From NCBI GenBank assembly GCA_012861695.1, contig JAAOOA010000095.1:181501-245500 (forward strand): a DNA stretch of 64,000 nt. Direction: 5' to 3'. Under the pieces are notes generated by a model. It ran no database searches. It was not told the origin of the DNA and saw nothing but the letters and a program-made list of their open reading frames with translations. Both the position numbers and the translations under genes were made by a program. This DNA is from Trematomus loennbergii (Eukaryota > Chordata > Actinopteri > Perciformes > Nototheniidae). This document shows positions 20,954 through 35,544 of this stretch, piece after piece. Position 1 is the first letter of the stretch, and every line of letters begins with the position of its first letter.

Positions 20954-23900
20954 CTCCCTCCTTTTATTAATTAAAATCACTTAATCAAAAAAGATTATTA
21001 TTACAAGTAACCTACTGAGTTCCGCCCTCGAAAGCCCAAAATGACTTTCTGAAAAATATTTATCAATGGGTAATCATTTTACTCAAGGCAGAAGTCACAG
21101 GTCACCTGTAATGTACCTACTCACAATAGCCAAAAAACACCTTTTTGATTATAACACAAAAAGTGGAAGAAAAGACAATTGCGCTAATCCTACTCTACTT
21201 AAATGGAAAATCATTTAAAAAACCTCAGTATGCTTCAGAGGAAAACATCTATTTGTCTCATTCAAGTTTAACAAACTTACATACATAATGAAAATCTTCC
21301 AAAACACTTATAGCAAGATGTAACTGTCGTCCACTCTTTCTACTTCTGTTATATTGTCCAGTAAACACTTCTTCAGGGTGTGCACGTTCCGATCTCCATG
21401 CGTAGCCTTTAGATGGAATATCTATCTTAGCCTTCATGCTGTAATGTCCCATCTCATAGCAAAATCCCTTGATGACATCTGAAGCAACATCATTACCATT
21501 TGAATTGGACGGAACTGTAGTCAGAAAACTGAGACTTCAGTAAAAGAACAGTTAACGGTGGATCTTCTATATGTCTCTGGAGTGTTGAGATTACTAATAT
21601 ACTTGGCTGTAAATCATCTCAGAAGTTTTGGGTTTTATTCTTCGTGTTGACCCAAACCCATAAGACAATAGCAGTGGAAGAATAGCTGGAAGTCATCCAG
21701 CTGCCTTCATTGATACTCCAGTCTGCCTCAGAATGATCCATCTTCCCTCCTCAAGATTGCAAGGGAAAGACAGCTTTGACCTGGGTAGAAAATAGCACTT
21801 GCATTCTGGGTTAACAGCCTACAGTCGACCACTAGGTCTTAGAGTCTTATCTATCATTTTTAAACTTCTTGAAACCATGAAATGTTGTTTGTGTTGTGTT
21901 TTTACTTACCCACAATTTCCTAAACACACAACAAACATCTCCTGCAACATTGTTCAGCCATGGTGCTGAAACCAATCAGATCTCAACTTTGAACAATACA
22001 TTTAATCATACGTCTTAGCAGAACCCAATCGAGAGCTTGACCATGTGGGAAAAAGTTTTTTTAGGCGACAAGTTTCATTTGCCCTCTGGATCATGTGAGG
22101 GTTAAAAGATTCACGTGACAAGAATTCAAAGAAATCTGAAACCAATGTGTCACAGAAGAAATAATGAAAGATTTCAACTGGGATGGAAACAAAATATTAT
22201 CAAATACATCTTGAAATTAAATTACTAAATTGAACAATAAACCCATTATACCCCTCCTGGAAACATTGTCCTCCAACCCATAGAGACCATGTTTCCCAAA
22301 TAAGACACTTCAGAGTACCCATCTTCACACATGTTATTTCAAAGTCCTATGACTCATCATCAGGAACACCTAAAACAAAGGAAAAAAAAAACTTTCTCCT
22401 GTCAAAAAGAATCAGCAATGTTAAAAATCAAGCTACATAGTCATCAAGCCATGCAGGGATCATGCAGAGTCAAACAAAATTCATGCGTCATGTCTCACAA
22501 TGGTTCAACAATGGCATAGTCAGAAAACCATTGCCAAAAGCATTGTGTGCATCCCAAAATAAAATCACCTTGTCGGTGGGTCAGTTTACTGTAACAGTCA
22601 GAATTGACAAATCAATTCACATTCATTCAGTCTTTGCAAAGTCTAAGTCAGTCTCGAGATCTCATGTCCTATAGTAGTGCACTTTGATATTCTACCAGCT
22701 GGAGTTTTTAATCAGTGACATCATGGTGTTGATGTCAAACAATGCAACAAAGTTTTTCCCGTGTTCGCAGCACAATTTTCTTCAGATGTTTAAACAAACA
22801 AATTATCAATAACTTCATTAATGTACTGCCCCTAGGAAACACAAAGCCTGACAAATGTTCATGCAAGGCATTCCTAAGTGAACCTGCAGATAACGGCCTT
22901 TTTAATTAATATTCCAAATTAATCAATAATAATAACAATAATCCATTTTAATCAATTTGTTTACCCTTAGAAGTGAACATATCTCATAATGTTTCACCAG
23001 GATGTTAAACTAAGCTTTAGCCAAATCAATCATTATTACTGTATGAGATTAACTGGTGATTGAACAAACAAAGCCTCTTTGTTTACGACATGCAAACACA
23101 TGTTTTCCAAGTTCAGCATCAGCCTTTGTTACTCTAAAATTACGTTTTAAATAGGAATATTAGAAATGGAACAAATATTAAATCTTCAGAAATGTTCTTA
23201 ACAATTGGAGAGTAATGCCATCTCTCCATCTAGGAAATAGCCAACATGTTTAAAAATGTCAGATATATAAAATAAGCCTAAATACTCCTTTACTATCAAA
23301 GTCTAAAGCTAGACCTAAGGTGAACAGTTTTGGTAATGGACAATTTAATCTAAAAACAAAACAAAATTGGACTCGTGTTTTTGTTATTTGTTCTTCAAAA
23401 TACATTAGTAAATACTTTGTGAAGTATTCACAATATAACTAACCCTCTCTAGGATATCAAATCCGTTCATCTTTAACCAGATACTATTTCCCTATTTATT
23501 TTTAGTTCATGATAACAATGGTATAACGACCACACGTTTTACCCATAGCTAGTTTATATGTCAAGATTATTATGTGTGATAAATAATCAGATGTATTGTA
23601 TGCTAAACAAGGATATTAAACTTTAATCTTTTCAGTATTCCAGACCATCGTTAAACAAGCAGCCTCTTTTCTTAAACACTAAACATAATGTTCTGCACCA
23701 CCCTCTGGAAAACTCTTGCACAGTTATGCTATAAAATCATTGCATAATTTCTTCAGAGTCTGAACAGTCTGAGACAAGCCTGTCTCAAGATCTTGTCATA
23801 ATGAGAACAGTCAGTGATTCGTTGTCCTCTGCAGCTGTAGTCAGTGGCAGGGCCCCCAAAAAGCTAGAGACGGCCCTGGTCAGTGGGCTCAAGGAAACTC

Positions 23901-26534
23901 TCTCTGGCATCTGGAGGGAAGGAAACTCTTGGATCAATGTGGTACAATCAGCAGACACACGTTGTCCTCTGCACAGTAGAAATCCCCAAAAACTGCAGTT
24001 CCTCTTCACACCACTGTTGCCTTGACAACGAGGCACAAGCAAAATGTCAAAACCTCCTCAGAGATGCGTTCTTTGCACACTTCTTCTGTTTCTGTAGTGA
24101 GCAACATCTCACCAACACACTGATTCAGAGTACAACCCAAAGGTGGCGCACAACTATCCAGTGCTGCTGTAATCACAGCCAATCAGCTACTAGAGAAAAA
24201 CTCAATTTAAATCTCTCCCCCAACGGGTTACAAAATGGCTGAGTGTCCATATGGTCAGGAATGCTGAAACATGTGAATGTTAAAACAAATAATGGTGGTA
24301 GTTTACCCAGATTCTTTACTTCATAAAAGTAGTAAAACTATTGTAAAATCTCTTTTCTAGTTGACGTCCTGCTTTTAAATTCTAGTCAGGAAAAAAACAT
24401 CATCTTAAAATCTTCTTAAATTAGAAACCAAAAGGTCTTAATTCTCCACCATGATCCATTTCACATCAAAGTCCATAAAAACTGATGATTTATCTTTAAA
24501 AACATGAGGAATGACAGTTCTCATAAAACACTATTCTTCTTTACTTCAGTTCTAAGTCAATGAGCAAAACAAGGAAACCCTCCTTAACCACTATAGACTC
24601 ATCTTTTATCTATTTGCTTATTCTATTCTTTTTCTAATTGTTTATCCAAGTTGTGTTACAAGCATGGTTAGGTTGTAACAGAATACAAAACTAACTGTAT
24701 TCAGCCTATATTTGAAAAACAAGTAATCTGATTACAGTTAATGAATATATTTTTGGAACACTTAAAGGAATTATTGGTGGAAAAGTTTCCTCACAAAATG
24801 TAATCTTCATTACTAAAGCTAAAACCTAAAGAAATCATCACGGAACAGTTTTCTTTATCACTGTTTCAATAAAAACAAAGAAGGCATTGTGAAAACTCCC
24901 ACTTTGAGAACATCTCAACACTTTATTCCTAAGCATGAATGTTTATGACAGACACGCCCTATTAATCCAAAACGGTCTTTAGTGATATCAATTGTGAACT
25001 TTCTTAACATTAATTGTAAATTCAACGTATGTTCTCTTTAGAACAAAGATAGGATAGTTGCAGCTGAAACTGGTTAATAGCAACTTTCTGTTAACCTAGA
25101 TAAGTGTTGTTCTTATATCTAGTAAATATATATTTTTTTTATGTTACTCATAAAACAGTAAACCATAGGAACATTTTCCAGAATAGTAGTTAACTTTATA
25201 TAACTTTTACTCTCTCTAGACTTTTCAAAACATCTTAATTCTAGGTAAAAATAAAACAAATCTTTTTATTTCAATATAGCTACTTCATATACTCAGTAAA
25301 TCTCTTTTTACTTTCCCTTAATGTTACTGTATATAATATAATTTTTCCTTTGAAATATAATTAAGTACAATTCTTAGTTAATGACAAATACCATGAAATT
25401 CACAATGCAATGCAATGGTAACAATCAGTTCTCAAAACTTCTCATAAAATCCACAATGTGACGTAACTGTATCCTACAAAAACTATGCTAAAAACAACAA
25501 ATTATTGTTTCTTATTTATTTCAATATATGTACTACATCAAATCACACATTGATCTATTAATTTTCAATGTATTCACTCCAACTTCAGATCACTCATTGA
25601 TCTTTCACTCCTTTTTTAAACTCACTCCTTTTTTCAGGCATCAGAGAAAAGAGCAAACAGACACACTGCTGCTCTCACGGCTGATAAAACAAAGGGTCTC
25701 CTCTTCTACAGAATCAGAAAGAGGGGGAAATACTTTCACAGACAAATACAGACACACCCCGGCTGGAGCTCTCAGCCTTTTCAGGAGAAGGGGGCTTCTT
25801 TAACAAATTAACAACAAACTATGGTATACCAAAACATTTAGCGCTTTATATTGAGTCTCTAACTCATTACGGCCTGACAAAACATGGTTTCCTCCACTTT
25901 TGTATGTAGTGAATTCACAGAGTCGCGAGCAGAGCTTTTATATTTTTAACCCCCTCGACTCAGATCGGGCTTATTAATCTCTTAATTACCGAACGGACCG
26001 GAACAGGCATGACCCTCCACCCTGTTTTTGTGCACTTGGCTCGCAAAGCAAATTTGTATTCCTCAGCCAATAAATCTCTGAACCTTAAGACAAATCATCA
26101 GGATCTTCTCAGGCAGAATTCAAGACTACGAGCAAATACAGTGATTCCTCCAGCATAACATGTCCTTACGGCTAGCAAAGATCATATCCCTCAGTCAAAC
26201 CTTTAGCTTCTCAGGCAGACTACGAGCAGAATACAGTGATCTCTCCAGTATCAACATAAAACAAGACCAACAACAAAACAAACAGACAATCAAACATATC
26301 AGCCATAGCTGTGCCTTAACTCCACTCCTCTGCTTTTTTTCTTAAACCAATACAACTTCAAAAGTCAATTTCATTCCAAATACATTTGCTTACTGTGAGT
26401 CGGCATTTCTTCTGTGGAAGTCTCAAGTCTGGTTTCTCAATTCCTTGAGATTTTACCACAGCTTTCTATGTAGCTGCCTGATCAGGGTGAGTTGAGACCC
26501 CCAGAGAAGGAACACAGCAACCTCCAGCATTGGC

Positions 26535-26552
26535 ATCTCGGTAGAACCTCCA
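26535..26552 (-). promoter_or_regulatory. Primer binding site, tRNA-Gln
   Basis: The minus strand reads TGGAGGTTCTACCGAGAT. The tRNA-Gln 3' end predicts the same with C at the tenth base, so one mismatch. It lies three bases after the 5' LTR end, the expected position of a primer site. It fixes the element's orientation and priming tRNA. Confidence 0.7.
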
Positions 26553-26555
26553 AAA

Positions 26556-27130
26556 TGTTGTGGAGATCCAGCATAACACAACAGGAAAGAATGAAACAGA
26601 GAGGAATCAATAAAACACAAACACAGATATAGCTGATAAGTAATTATTATTTAGTTGTTGCAACAAACAAACAATAATGGGAAGTACATCACCTGCTGCC
26701 ACAGCAGCCAATCGTGGAAATGCCCCCAGAACAGAAGAAACACAGGCTATATACTTTTCTAAATGACACACGAACATGTTCCCAAACATGTTTAACGCAC
26801 ACACATTTTATCATGCAGCCAACCACACAAATGTCACATGTTTTTCTCTCTGAAAGCTATACCTGTATATGTTTAAACGTCATCATCTCATGACATCCTT
26901 AGGATTAGTTAACTAACAAAGGTTAACTGTTTTTATAACCTGAGGCCTTCTCTGAACTTCCTATACCCTCGGTGTCAGCTCACTTAAAATGAATACATCT
27001 ATTGATAATTCAGAACGACCATTGTCTCTCTAACTGTGTGTGACCCAACTCAGTAACACACATCATATGGAATACCATGTGATCATTAATAATATCAGAA
27101 ATACGCTGTATTAAACATTCTGCCATAACA
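26556..27130 (-). repeat. 5' LTR of family B element
   Basis: It matches 20376-20953 with scattered substitutions and small indels. The age of the insertion is reflected in the LTR difference of roughly 5%. A further diverged solo copy is at 48325-49574. Confidence 0.75.
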
Positions 27131-27134
27131 GTTA

Positions 27135-28625
<1,491 letters not shown>

Positions 28626-28668
28626 AATCATAGACTTTAAAGGACGACCTCCATCTGCTGATCAGAAG
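28626..28668 (+). pseudogene. Truncated NLR-C peptide-repeat exon
   Basis: Only the 3' third of the exon remains (gactttaaaggacgacctcc up to AA/GTAAGC). The 5' part was lost at the edge of the LTR block. The same LINE C-terminal fragment follows, as after exons 1 and 3, so this is the right-hand remnant of the duplicated array. Confidence 0.7.
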
Positions 28669-28689
28669 TAAGCTGTAACTCACAGTAAG

Positions 28690-29100
28690 AGTCCGGTTAT
28701 AATAGAAGTAGACTTGATTACTGCAACAGTGTTTTACTACAACTCATCCAGAACGCTGCCACCAGAGTCCTCATTGAAACCAGAGGAACTGAGCTCATCA
28801 CCTCAGCTCTCAAAGCTCTGCTCTGGCTTCCAATAAAACAAAGAACACACTTTAAAATCTTACTTTTAACTCACAAAGCACTCAATGGATTGGGACCAGA
28901 ATACATGTCTGATATGCTGCTCTGTAACGAGCCACCCAGAGCTCTCAGATCATCGGGCAGGTTTACTCATCGTCCACAGGGTCAGAACCAAATTCGCTGA
29001 GGCAGAGTTTAGCTTCTATGCGCTTCAGATCTGGAACAAACTTCCTGATATCTGAGGTCCACCCCCACCCTGAGTTCTTTAAATCAAGTCTGAAATCTTT
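28690..29100 (+). mobile_element. L2-like LINE C-terminal fragment, copy 3
   Basis: Encodes LDYCNSVLLQLIQNAATRVL, ITSALKALLWLPI and MSDMLLCNEPPRALRSSG, with frame breaks towards the end. It joins at 29101 to sequence that matches 63067 onward in the second NLR gene. Confidence 0.7.
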
Positions 29101-29377
29101 AAGAACTGTCCCTAGGTCTGTCCTTTTCCTGATGAACAGCTGTTAGCCAGCTGCAGAGTCCAGTATCTATCCACACAGCCACGTTTCAGGAAGACCAGAA
29201 TGAAGGATGGACAGAATCCTCTGGTCTTCAACAGTAGCTGGAAATAAATATTCCTGTAGTGCAAAGTTCCCGCTGACGCACAGGACCACCAGCCTGTTCC
29301 CCTGTCCTACTTCACCCTGAGTGTGTCTCTGTGTGGACAGACATAATGTGAGCTAATGCTTCATGATACCTCCACAG

Positions 29378-29456
29378 AGGGGACCAGGAGAGCTCGGAGG
29401 TTCCCGGTGGTCAGTCTGCCCAGCAGCATCAGACACAGCTGGACTCCATATTTACG
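29378..29456 (+). CDS. NLR-C linker exon
   Basis: 79 nt, acceptor cctccacag, donor ACG/GTGTGT. The first base completes the split lysine codon of the peptide exons. It encodes GDQESSEVPGGQSAQQHQTQ then LDSIFT, the conserved spacer before FISNA in fish NLRC3-like proteins. Its counterpart is 63343-63420. Confidence 0.75.
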
Positions 29457-29595
29457 GTGTGTACATGAACTACAGATACTTTACCTCTCTTCTGTTCACA
29501 GTCATCTCCATGCTGCACTTTTAGAGAGTCAGTCTGTCCGGATCTGATGTTTGGATCCATGGTTTATAGTTTGTGTCGTTCATGTGATGTTCCAG

Positions 29596-29821
29596 CTGCT
29601 GGAGGACCACATCGTCACCTTTGTGAAGAGCGAGCTGAAGAAGATCCAGAAGGCTCTGAGTTCAGATTACCCAGAAGGCTTGGTGAGTCAGAGTGATGAT
29701 GAGGAGGTGTTGGAGGCTGAGGATGAAGAGCAGAGGAGGAGCAGAGAGGCATTCCTGAACATCACACTGCACTTCCTGAGGAGCATGAAGCAGGAGGAGC
29801 TGGCTGAGCGTCTGCACAGCA
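29596..29821 (+). CDS. NLR-C exon, start of the FISNA region
   Basis: 226 nt, acceptor gttccag, donor AGCA/GTAAGA. Encodes LLEDHIVTFVKSELKKIQKA, then an acidic stretch (EEVLEAEDEEQRRSR) and FLNITLHFLRSMKQEELAER. This matches the conserved helical segment ahead of NACHT in fish NLR-C proteins. Undamaged. It matches the exon at 63562-63787 with only a few differences. Confidence 0.85.
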
Positions 29822-29960
29822 GTAAGAGGGTTTCTATAGAGATGTAACACTCTGGATAAATGTCTCATCTGCTGATGTCTCAAGGGACCAACATATCTAT
29901 TTTATTCAGAGAACCAGAGTTACAGTGTGACCAATGATCTTTTGTTGTGTGTTCTTTCAG

Positions 29961-31747
29961 AAACCTGCTGGAGTTGTCAGCGTAAACTTAAGTCCACCCT
30001 GAAGGAGAGGTTCCAGTGTGTGTTTGAGGGCATTGCTAAAGCAGGAAGCCCAACCCTTCTGAACCAGATCTACACAGAGCTCTACATCACAGAGGGGGGT
30101 CTGCAGAGGTCAATGATGAACATGAGGTCAGACAGATTGAAACAGCATCCAGGAAACCAGACAGACCAGAAACAACCGTCAGACAAGAAGACCTCTTTAA
30201 AGCCTCACCTGGAAGAGATGCACAATCAGAGCAGTGATGACAAAGGGCGTGGCTGGCATTGGGAAAACAGTCTTAACACAGAAGTTCACTCTGGACTGGG
30301 CTGAAGGCAAAGCCAACCAGGACATCCAGTTCATATTTCCATTCACCTTCAGAGAGCTGAATGTGGTGAGAGAGAACAAGTACAGCTTGGTGGAACTTGT
30401 TCATCACTTCTTCTCTGAAACCAGAGATGCCGGAATCTGCAGGTTTGATCAGTTCCCGGTTGTGTTCATCTTTGACGGTCTGGATGAGTGTCGAATTCCT
30501 CTGGACTTCCTCAACACTGAGGTCCTGACTGACGTCACAGAGTCCACCTCAGTGGATGTGCTGCTGACAAACCTCATCAGGGGGAAGCTGCTTCCCTCTG
30601 CTCGCCTCTGGATAACCACACGACCTGCAGCAGCCAATCAGATCCCTCCTGGGTGTGTGGACATGGTGACAGAGGTCCGAGGGTTCACTGACCCACAGAA
30701 GGAGGAGTACTTCAGGAAGAGATTCAGAGATCAGGAGCAGGCCGGCACCATCATCTCACACATCAAGACCTCACGAAGCCTCCACATCATGTGCCACATC
30801 CCAGTCTTCTGCTGGATCTCTGCTTCAGTTCTGGAGGAGGTGTTGAAAACCAGAGAGGAGGGAGAGCTGCCCGAGACCCTGACTGAGATGTACATCCACT
30901 TCCTGGTGGTTCAGTCCAAAGTGAAGAACATCAAGTATGATGGAGGAGCTGAGACAGATCCACACTGGAGTCCAGAGAGCAGGAAGATGATGGAGTCTCT
31001 GGGAAAACTGGCTTTTGAGCAGCTGCAGAAAGGCAACCTGATCTTCTATGAGTCCGACCTGACAGAGTGTGGCATCAATATCAGAGCAGCCTCAGTGTAC
31101 TCAGGAGTGTTCACACAGGTCTTTAGAGAGGAGAGAGGACTGTACCAGGACAAGGTGTTCTGCTTCGTCCATCTGAGCGTTCAGGAGTTTCTGGCTGCTC
31201 TTCATGTCCATCTGACCTTCATCAACTCTGGAGTCAACCTGCTGGCAGAAGAACCAACAACCTCCCAGCAGTCTGAAGTCAAACCTGAACTAACACATCT
31301 CTACCAGAGTGCTGTGGACCAGGCCTTACAGAGTCCAAACGGACACCTGGACTTGTTCCTGCGCTTCTTCCTGGGTCTTTCACTGCAGACCAATCAGAAA
31401 CTCCTACGAGGCCTGCTGACACAGACAGGAAGTAGCTCAGGGACCAATCAGGAAACAGTCCAGTACATCAAGAAGAAGATGGATGAGGATCTGTCTGCAG
31501 AGAGAAGCATCACCTGTTCCACTGTCTGAATGAACTGAATGATCGTTCTCTAGTGGAGCAGATCCAAATGTACCTGAGTTCAGGACGTCTCTCCAGAAGA
31601 ATCTGTCTCCTGCTCAGTGGTCAGCTCTGGTCTTCATCTTACTGTCATCAGAAGAAGATCTGGAAGAGTTTGACCTGAAGAAATACTCTGCTTCAGAGGA
31701 GGCTCTTCTGAGGCTGCTGCCAGTGGTCAAAGCTCCAACAAAGCTCT
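29961..31747 (+). pseudogene. NLR-C large exon: FISNA, NACHT, helical domains
   Basis: The acceptor is ttctttcag and the donor CTCT/GTAAGT. FISNA motif [12 protein letters not shown] is followed by NACHT: Walker A GVAGIGKT at 30246-30269, Walker B FIFDGLDE at 30465-30488, and a sensor-like ITTRP about 45 residues later. Then come winged-helix and helical regions ([16 protein letters not shown]). Single-base frameshifts relative to the family occur at about 30097 (short G run), 30221, 31511, 31595 and 31732. The P-loop ATPase would oligomerise the sensor when ligand is bound. As it stands the exon cannot give a full-length protein. Confidence 0.85.
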
Positions 31748-31834
31748 GTAAGTACAGAGATCATTTGATTTAGAGAATCAGTTATTAATACACTGCTGTC
31801 TTCTGAATAACTGTTGTCCTCATTGTCTCTTCAG

Positions 31835-32008
31835 GCTGAGTGGCTGTAACCTGTCAGAGAGAGGCTGTGAAGCTCTGTCCTCAGTCCTCAGCTCCCAGTC
31901 CTCTAGTCTGAGAGAGCTGGACCTGAGTAACAACGACCTGCAGGATTCAGGAGTGAAGCTACTGTCTGCTGGACTGGAGAGTCCACACTGTGAACTGAAG
32001 ACTCTCAG
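31835..32008 (+). CDS. NLR-C leucine-rich repeat exon 1
   Basis: 174 nt, acceptor tcttcag, donor CAG/GTCAGA. Encodes [20 protein letters not shown], then [20 protein letters not shown], two LRR units. 174 nt is the standard length of an LRR exon in fish NLR-C genes. The frame is intact. Confidence 0.85.
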
Positions 32009-32074
32009 GTCAGAGCACACTACAGTTTGACTTAGCCAGCAATAAAACTCAATACCAACATGGTATTGAATGGA

Positions 32075-32577
32075 ATGGAATGCCGTTTAAGCCAAAATTA
32101 AATAAATACATACATTTTGAAATAAATACATATATAAATAAATATGCCTATGAAATAAATTCTGAAATAAATAAATGAGGCAATAAATATATATATTGTA
32201 AATTTGAATTAACATTTATTTATTCAGGGGACTTTTATTTCATAATGCACATTTCCATTTCTAATATTCAAATGAACGGGGCGGGGTTACCTCCAGATCC
32301 AGACCAAAGCAACAGCACCACAACACTGACTACTCAAGAAGACGAAGATAAAGAAGGAGAAGGACTACTGAATAAAATAAGCAAACTACTAAAGAAAATA
32401 AGGCGGGGCAGACAACATGGAAGACGTCGATGGGCTCCAAGATGCCATGCTATCCTTAGCGGATCACATTGTTTATTTCAGAATTTATTTCATAGGCATA
32501 TTTATTTATATATGTATTTATTTAATTATTTATGTATTTATTTATTCATTTAATTTAGGCTTGAACGGCATTCCATA
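32075..32577. mobile_element. MITE with TGGAATGCCGTT ends
   Basis: Inverted ends TGGAATGCCGTTtAAGCC (left) and its near reverse complement (right, 32559-32576) enclose about 500 bp rich in aaataaata. The 102-codon open frame inside resembles no transposase I know. It lies in the intron after LRR exon 1. Confidence 0.6.
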
Positions 32578-33368
32578 GTGGTGTGGGAATACTATCATCA
32601 ATAACATCATTGTAGTGAAACGAGACACAATACATGTGTCACAATTCACAAAATGATTATGGGCACAAACTTTTTTAAAGCCTCCATAAAGAGCTTAATT
32701 TTTTGTGATTTGGCAGAAGCGTTTGACCTCCATTACTCATTTGTACGGAGCCCCTAAAGGGACATGGAAAAAAAAAAAAGAGAGAGAGAAACTAATCTCC
32801 GTTATCCTGGTGCGCCAAGGAAGAAGTGGAGCACACAGGAGACAACCATTTCATTGCAGACTGTTATGTTTACGTGGGGAAAGGACAGTGCATACATTAT
32901 TTGAGATATATTTCGAACTCAGACTTAATTTTAAGGACATTTCGGCCAGGGGTAGAGCTATTTGTTTAAGCACCGATTGGCAAAACAGGAGAGTCTGTAA
33001 ACCTGCTTTGATCTATGAATTAATGTCCATGACTCAGAGTACCTGCTGCCCGCAGCTGGTTTTTAGGGAAACAAACACTCAGAACACACACACACACACA
33101 GAGCGGAGCTGAGCAGAGCACAAACAGACTCACATCATGCACCCTGGTGACCGGACATCTCCTTCATAAAACTAATAAAAGGGGGAGTAATCGGGCAGTT
33201 CGATGTGTGTAGAGGTGTGTGTGTGTAGAGGTGTGTGTGTGTGTGTGTGTGTGTAGAGGTGTGTGTGGTTAAAACGTTACAGCCTGCGGTCACTCTTTAG
33301 CTGTTCGAATGAAGGTAAACACAGTGTAGACGGTGCGTAAAAGCTCTTTGCGCGCTGGTGCTGCTCTT
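32578..33368. other. Intron sequence, small GT tracts
   Basis: No gene recognised. Short GT repeats at about 33203-33270 with tagagg interruptions. The open stretch 32705-33112 has no family resemblance. Confidence 0.4.
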
Positions 33369-34007
33369 CTAACCCCTAGATTCCACCAAGTTACGGCTGC
33401 GCTACGGCGTTCGCAAAGATCGCGGCTACTCTAGTCAATGGGTGCTATTCCACCAGACGCGCCGCGTTACGGCTCAGAAGCGTCCCGGAAGCGTCTCGGC
33501 GCTGGGCTCCGCTCAAAATAGGATTCAAGTCTATTTTTTGACGCGACGCGTTGCAGAGGCACCAGGCAGGAAGTGGAATGGTGACAACATCCGTCCCATC
33601 CCCAAAATAAACTAATTTTGCAGACCCTATCCCTCCGTAGTCTTTCAAGTAGGAGGAGAAATGCCAGCGTTCTCCTCCGGTTTACAGGCACTGTGTAAAT
33701 TATATATATGAATAATTATGATGATGAATGCATTTTTTTACCACTAAAATACAGCAACACATCTTTGATTCATGTCGTTTATAAACTGGAATATTACAGT
33801 TATTATTAACTTTGTCTGTACAAGTAGCCTGTCCAGGAAATATGCCCAAATCAACAAAAACTGCGAGCAGGCAGGCAAGATGCTCCGCTTCTGAAATGCT
33901 TCTGAAACGCGCCTCGTAGGGTTTGACGACGGAGGAGGCCGACCAAAACCGCGGCGCAGCCGTAACGCAACGCAGACGGACCCGGTCGAATCGAGGGTTA
34001 GAGTCTG
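33369..34007. mobile_element. GC-rich transposon with CTAACCC...GATTC ends
   Basis: The left end reads ctaacccctagattccacc. The right end, reversed, reads ctaaccctcgattcgacc, with further inverted ttacggctgcgc segments inside both ends. GC-rich subterminal regions (many CpG) enclose an AT-rich middle. No transposase. Superfamily unassigned. Confidence 0.55.
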
Positions 34008-34241
34008 AGTTAAACGTCCCGCTGCCTCCTGGAGTGACCGCAGGCTGCTACGTTTTTAACCACACACCCCTGGCCGAAATGTCCTTAAAATTAAGTCTGA
34101 GTTTGAAATATCTCAAATAATGTATGCACTGTCATTTCCCCACGTAAACATAACAGTCTGCAATGAAATGGTTGTCTCCTGTGTGCTCCACTTCCTCCTT
34201 GACTTTGTTTTTTTCTCATATTTTTTTTTTATGTCTCTTAA

Positions 34242-35386
34242 CCTGTTTACGCACCTTCCGCCCGGTACCGGGCGGATAAACTCGTCATTTGCAGGAAACA
34301 ACGTCTAAGGAATCTTAATATTTAATAACTATGAATGTGTTATATCCATGTAACGGGAAGAAACTCAGCTAACTGATCTTTTTAATTTTTTTTCCAAAAA
34401 ACCCACAATGCTAGCACTCAGCCTCTGAATTAGCCACGAGCGAAAACATGTAACGTAAAGCGGCACTTAAACTCACTCATAACTCCCTTATTACTTATCC
34501 TAGATGCACAACCAACCACTCGTTTTTGGTGTCCTGGAGACACTGAATCTAGTGGTGCCCTCCTCATCACTCAGTGATAAACATTCGCGACGCTATAAAC
34601 GAAAGCGTACATCATAACATGTGGAGCTAAGTAGCTAGAAACGCTAACATGGCTTACCTTGGTCAAAACTGGTCTTCAATGGCATTAAAACGATAAAAAA
34701 ACGATACTGCAGTTAATCCATAGATTCATCCTATGTATCTGTGCCTTCTTTGAAATTATTTCTGATAATCCATAAGCAATAAAACGGCTTTTTAATTCCA
34801 AACTCCAGAAGGACAAAATCTGCAAAACTAGTTTCAGTTGTAAACGCGCAGCCCCCACCTTTTCTCTTTACAATGAGTGTGTATGTGAGCCTCCCCCTTC
34901 GATTCTATTGGCTCTAACGGTCAGAAAGGTGTGTCAACGATCCCAATCGAGCAAGGGGGCCAGAGATAGGTCAAATCCACCAAATGACCCCAGAAGGGGG
35001 TTTTGGCTAAATCTCTCTAAAAAGGTCAAATGTCACTTGTTTTGCATCAATCTTGATACAGGGTACTTATTATATGTTGTACTTTGGATTCCTAAAGCTT
35101 TTAGTCTACTAACCCATCATCCAAGGGTAGTTTTCACTATCTGTAAAAAATAATTTTTGGACGGACACTATAATTTACAGTTTTTTACTATGTAAAATCT
35201 GAATTTTCTTTAAAATAAAAACATTTATATTGATTCTGACACTTCTACATCCAACTCACAGGTTTATCATTACTTTGATAAAGAAATTATTCATATAACC
35301 CTTTTAAAAGTTAAGTTGCAGTCATTTGTTTTGGGCATGTCATTTTCGAGCCTGAAACATGAAAAACAGGCTTGGTGCTTAACAGG
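34242..35386. mobile_element. TTAA-flanked, piggyBac-like element
   Basis: Flanked by TTAA at 34238-34241 and 35387-35390. Ends CCTGTTTACGCACC and, reversed, CCTGTTAAGCACC. 1.15 kb, no transposase. Same target signature as 3700-4702 and 48663-49121 but different ends, so a separate family. Confidence 0.7.
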
Positions 35387-35544
35387 TTAAACCCTTATCC
35401 CGACTCATCTCCTCCTAATCTGAGGCCGAGGCTCTCTGGAAACGGTGGATTGCTCTCTCCGGGTGGCAGTGAGTTTCTGACCCAGGCGAGGAACTTAGTT
35501 ATCTCAGGGTTTCGTTGACGAGTGAGGGGGAAAATGAAGCATTA

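Larger units (their letters stand above)
20376..27130 (-). mobile_element. Non-coding LTR retroelement (family B), complete
   Basis: Two direct LTRs (20376-20953 and 26556-27130, about 95% identical by eye) enclose a 5.6-kb interior, all flanked by GTTA at 20372-20375 and 27131-27134. On the minus strand the 5' LTR is followed after three bases by a primer site (26552-26535) complementary to the 3' end of tRNA-Gln in 17 of 18 positions. The polypurine tract lies at 20968-20954. No gag-pol motif and no ORF over about 120 codons is seen inside. All cis signals of reverse transcription but no proteins: a parasitic, LARD-like element. Confidence 0.75.

Noticed and set aside
23785..24242. Overlapping open frames of 74-119 codons inside the family B element
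   Set aside because: They lie on both strands with no motif or codon pattern supporting a gene; treated as chance frames in the non-coding interior.
32245..32553. 102-codon plus-strand frame as a transposase
   Set aside because: It lies inside a 500-bp MITE; it is lysine/glutamate rich and low in complexity, with no catalytic motif.
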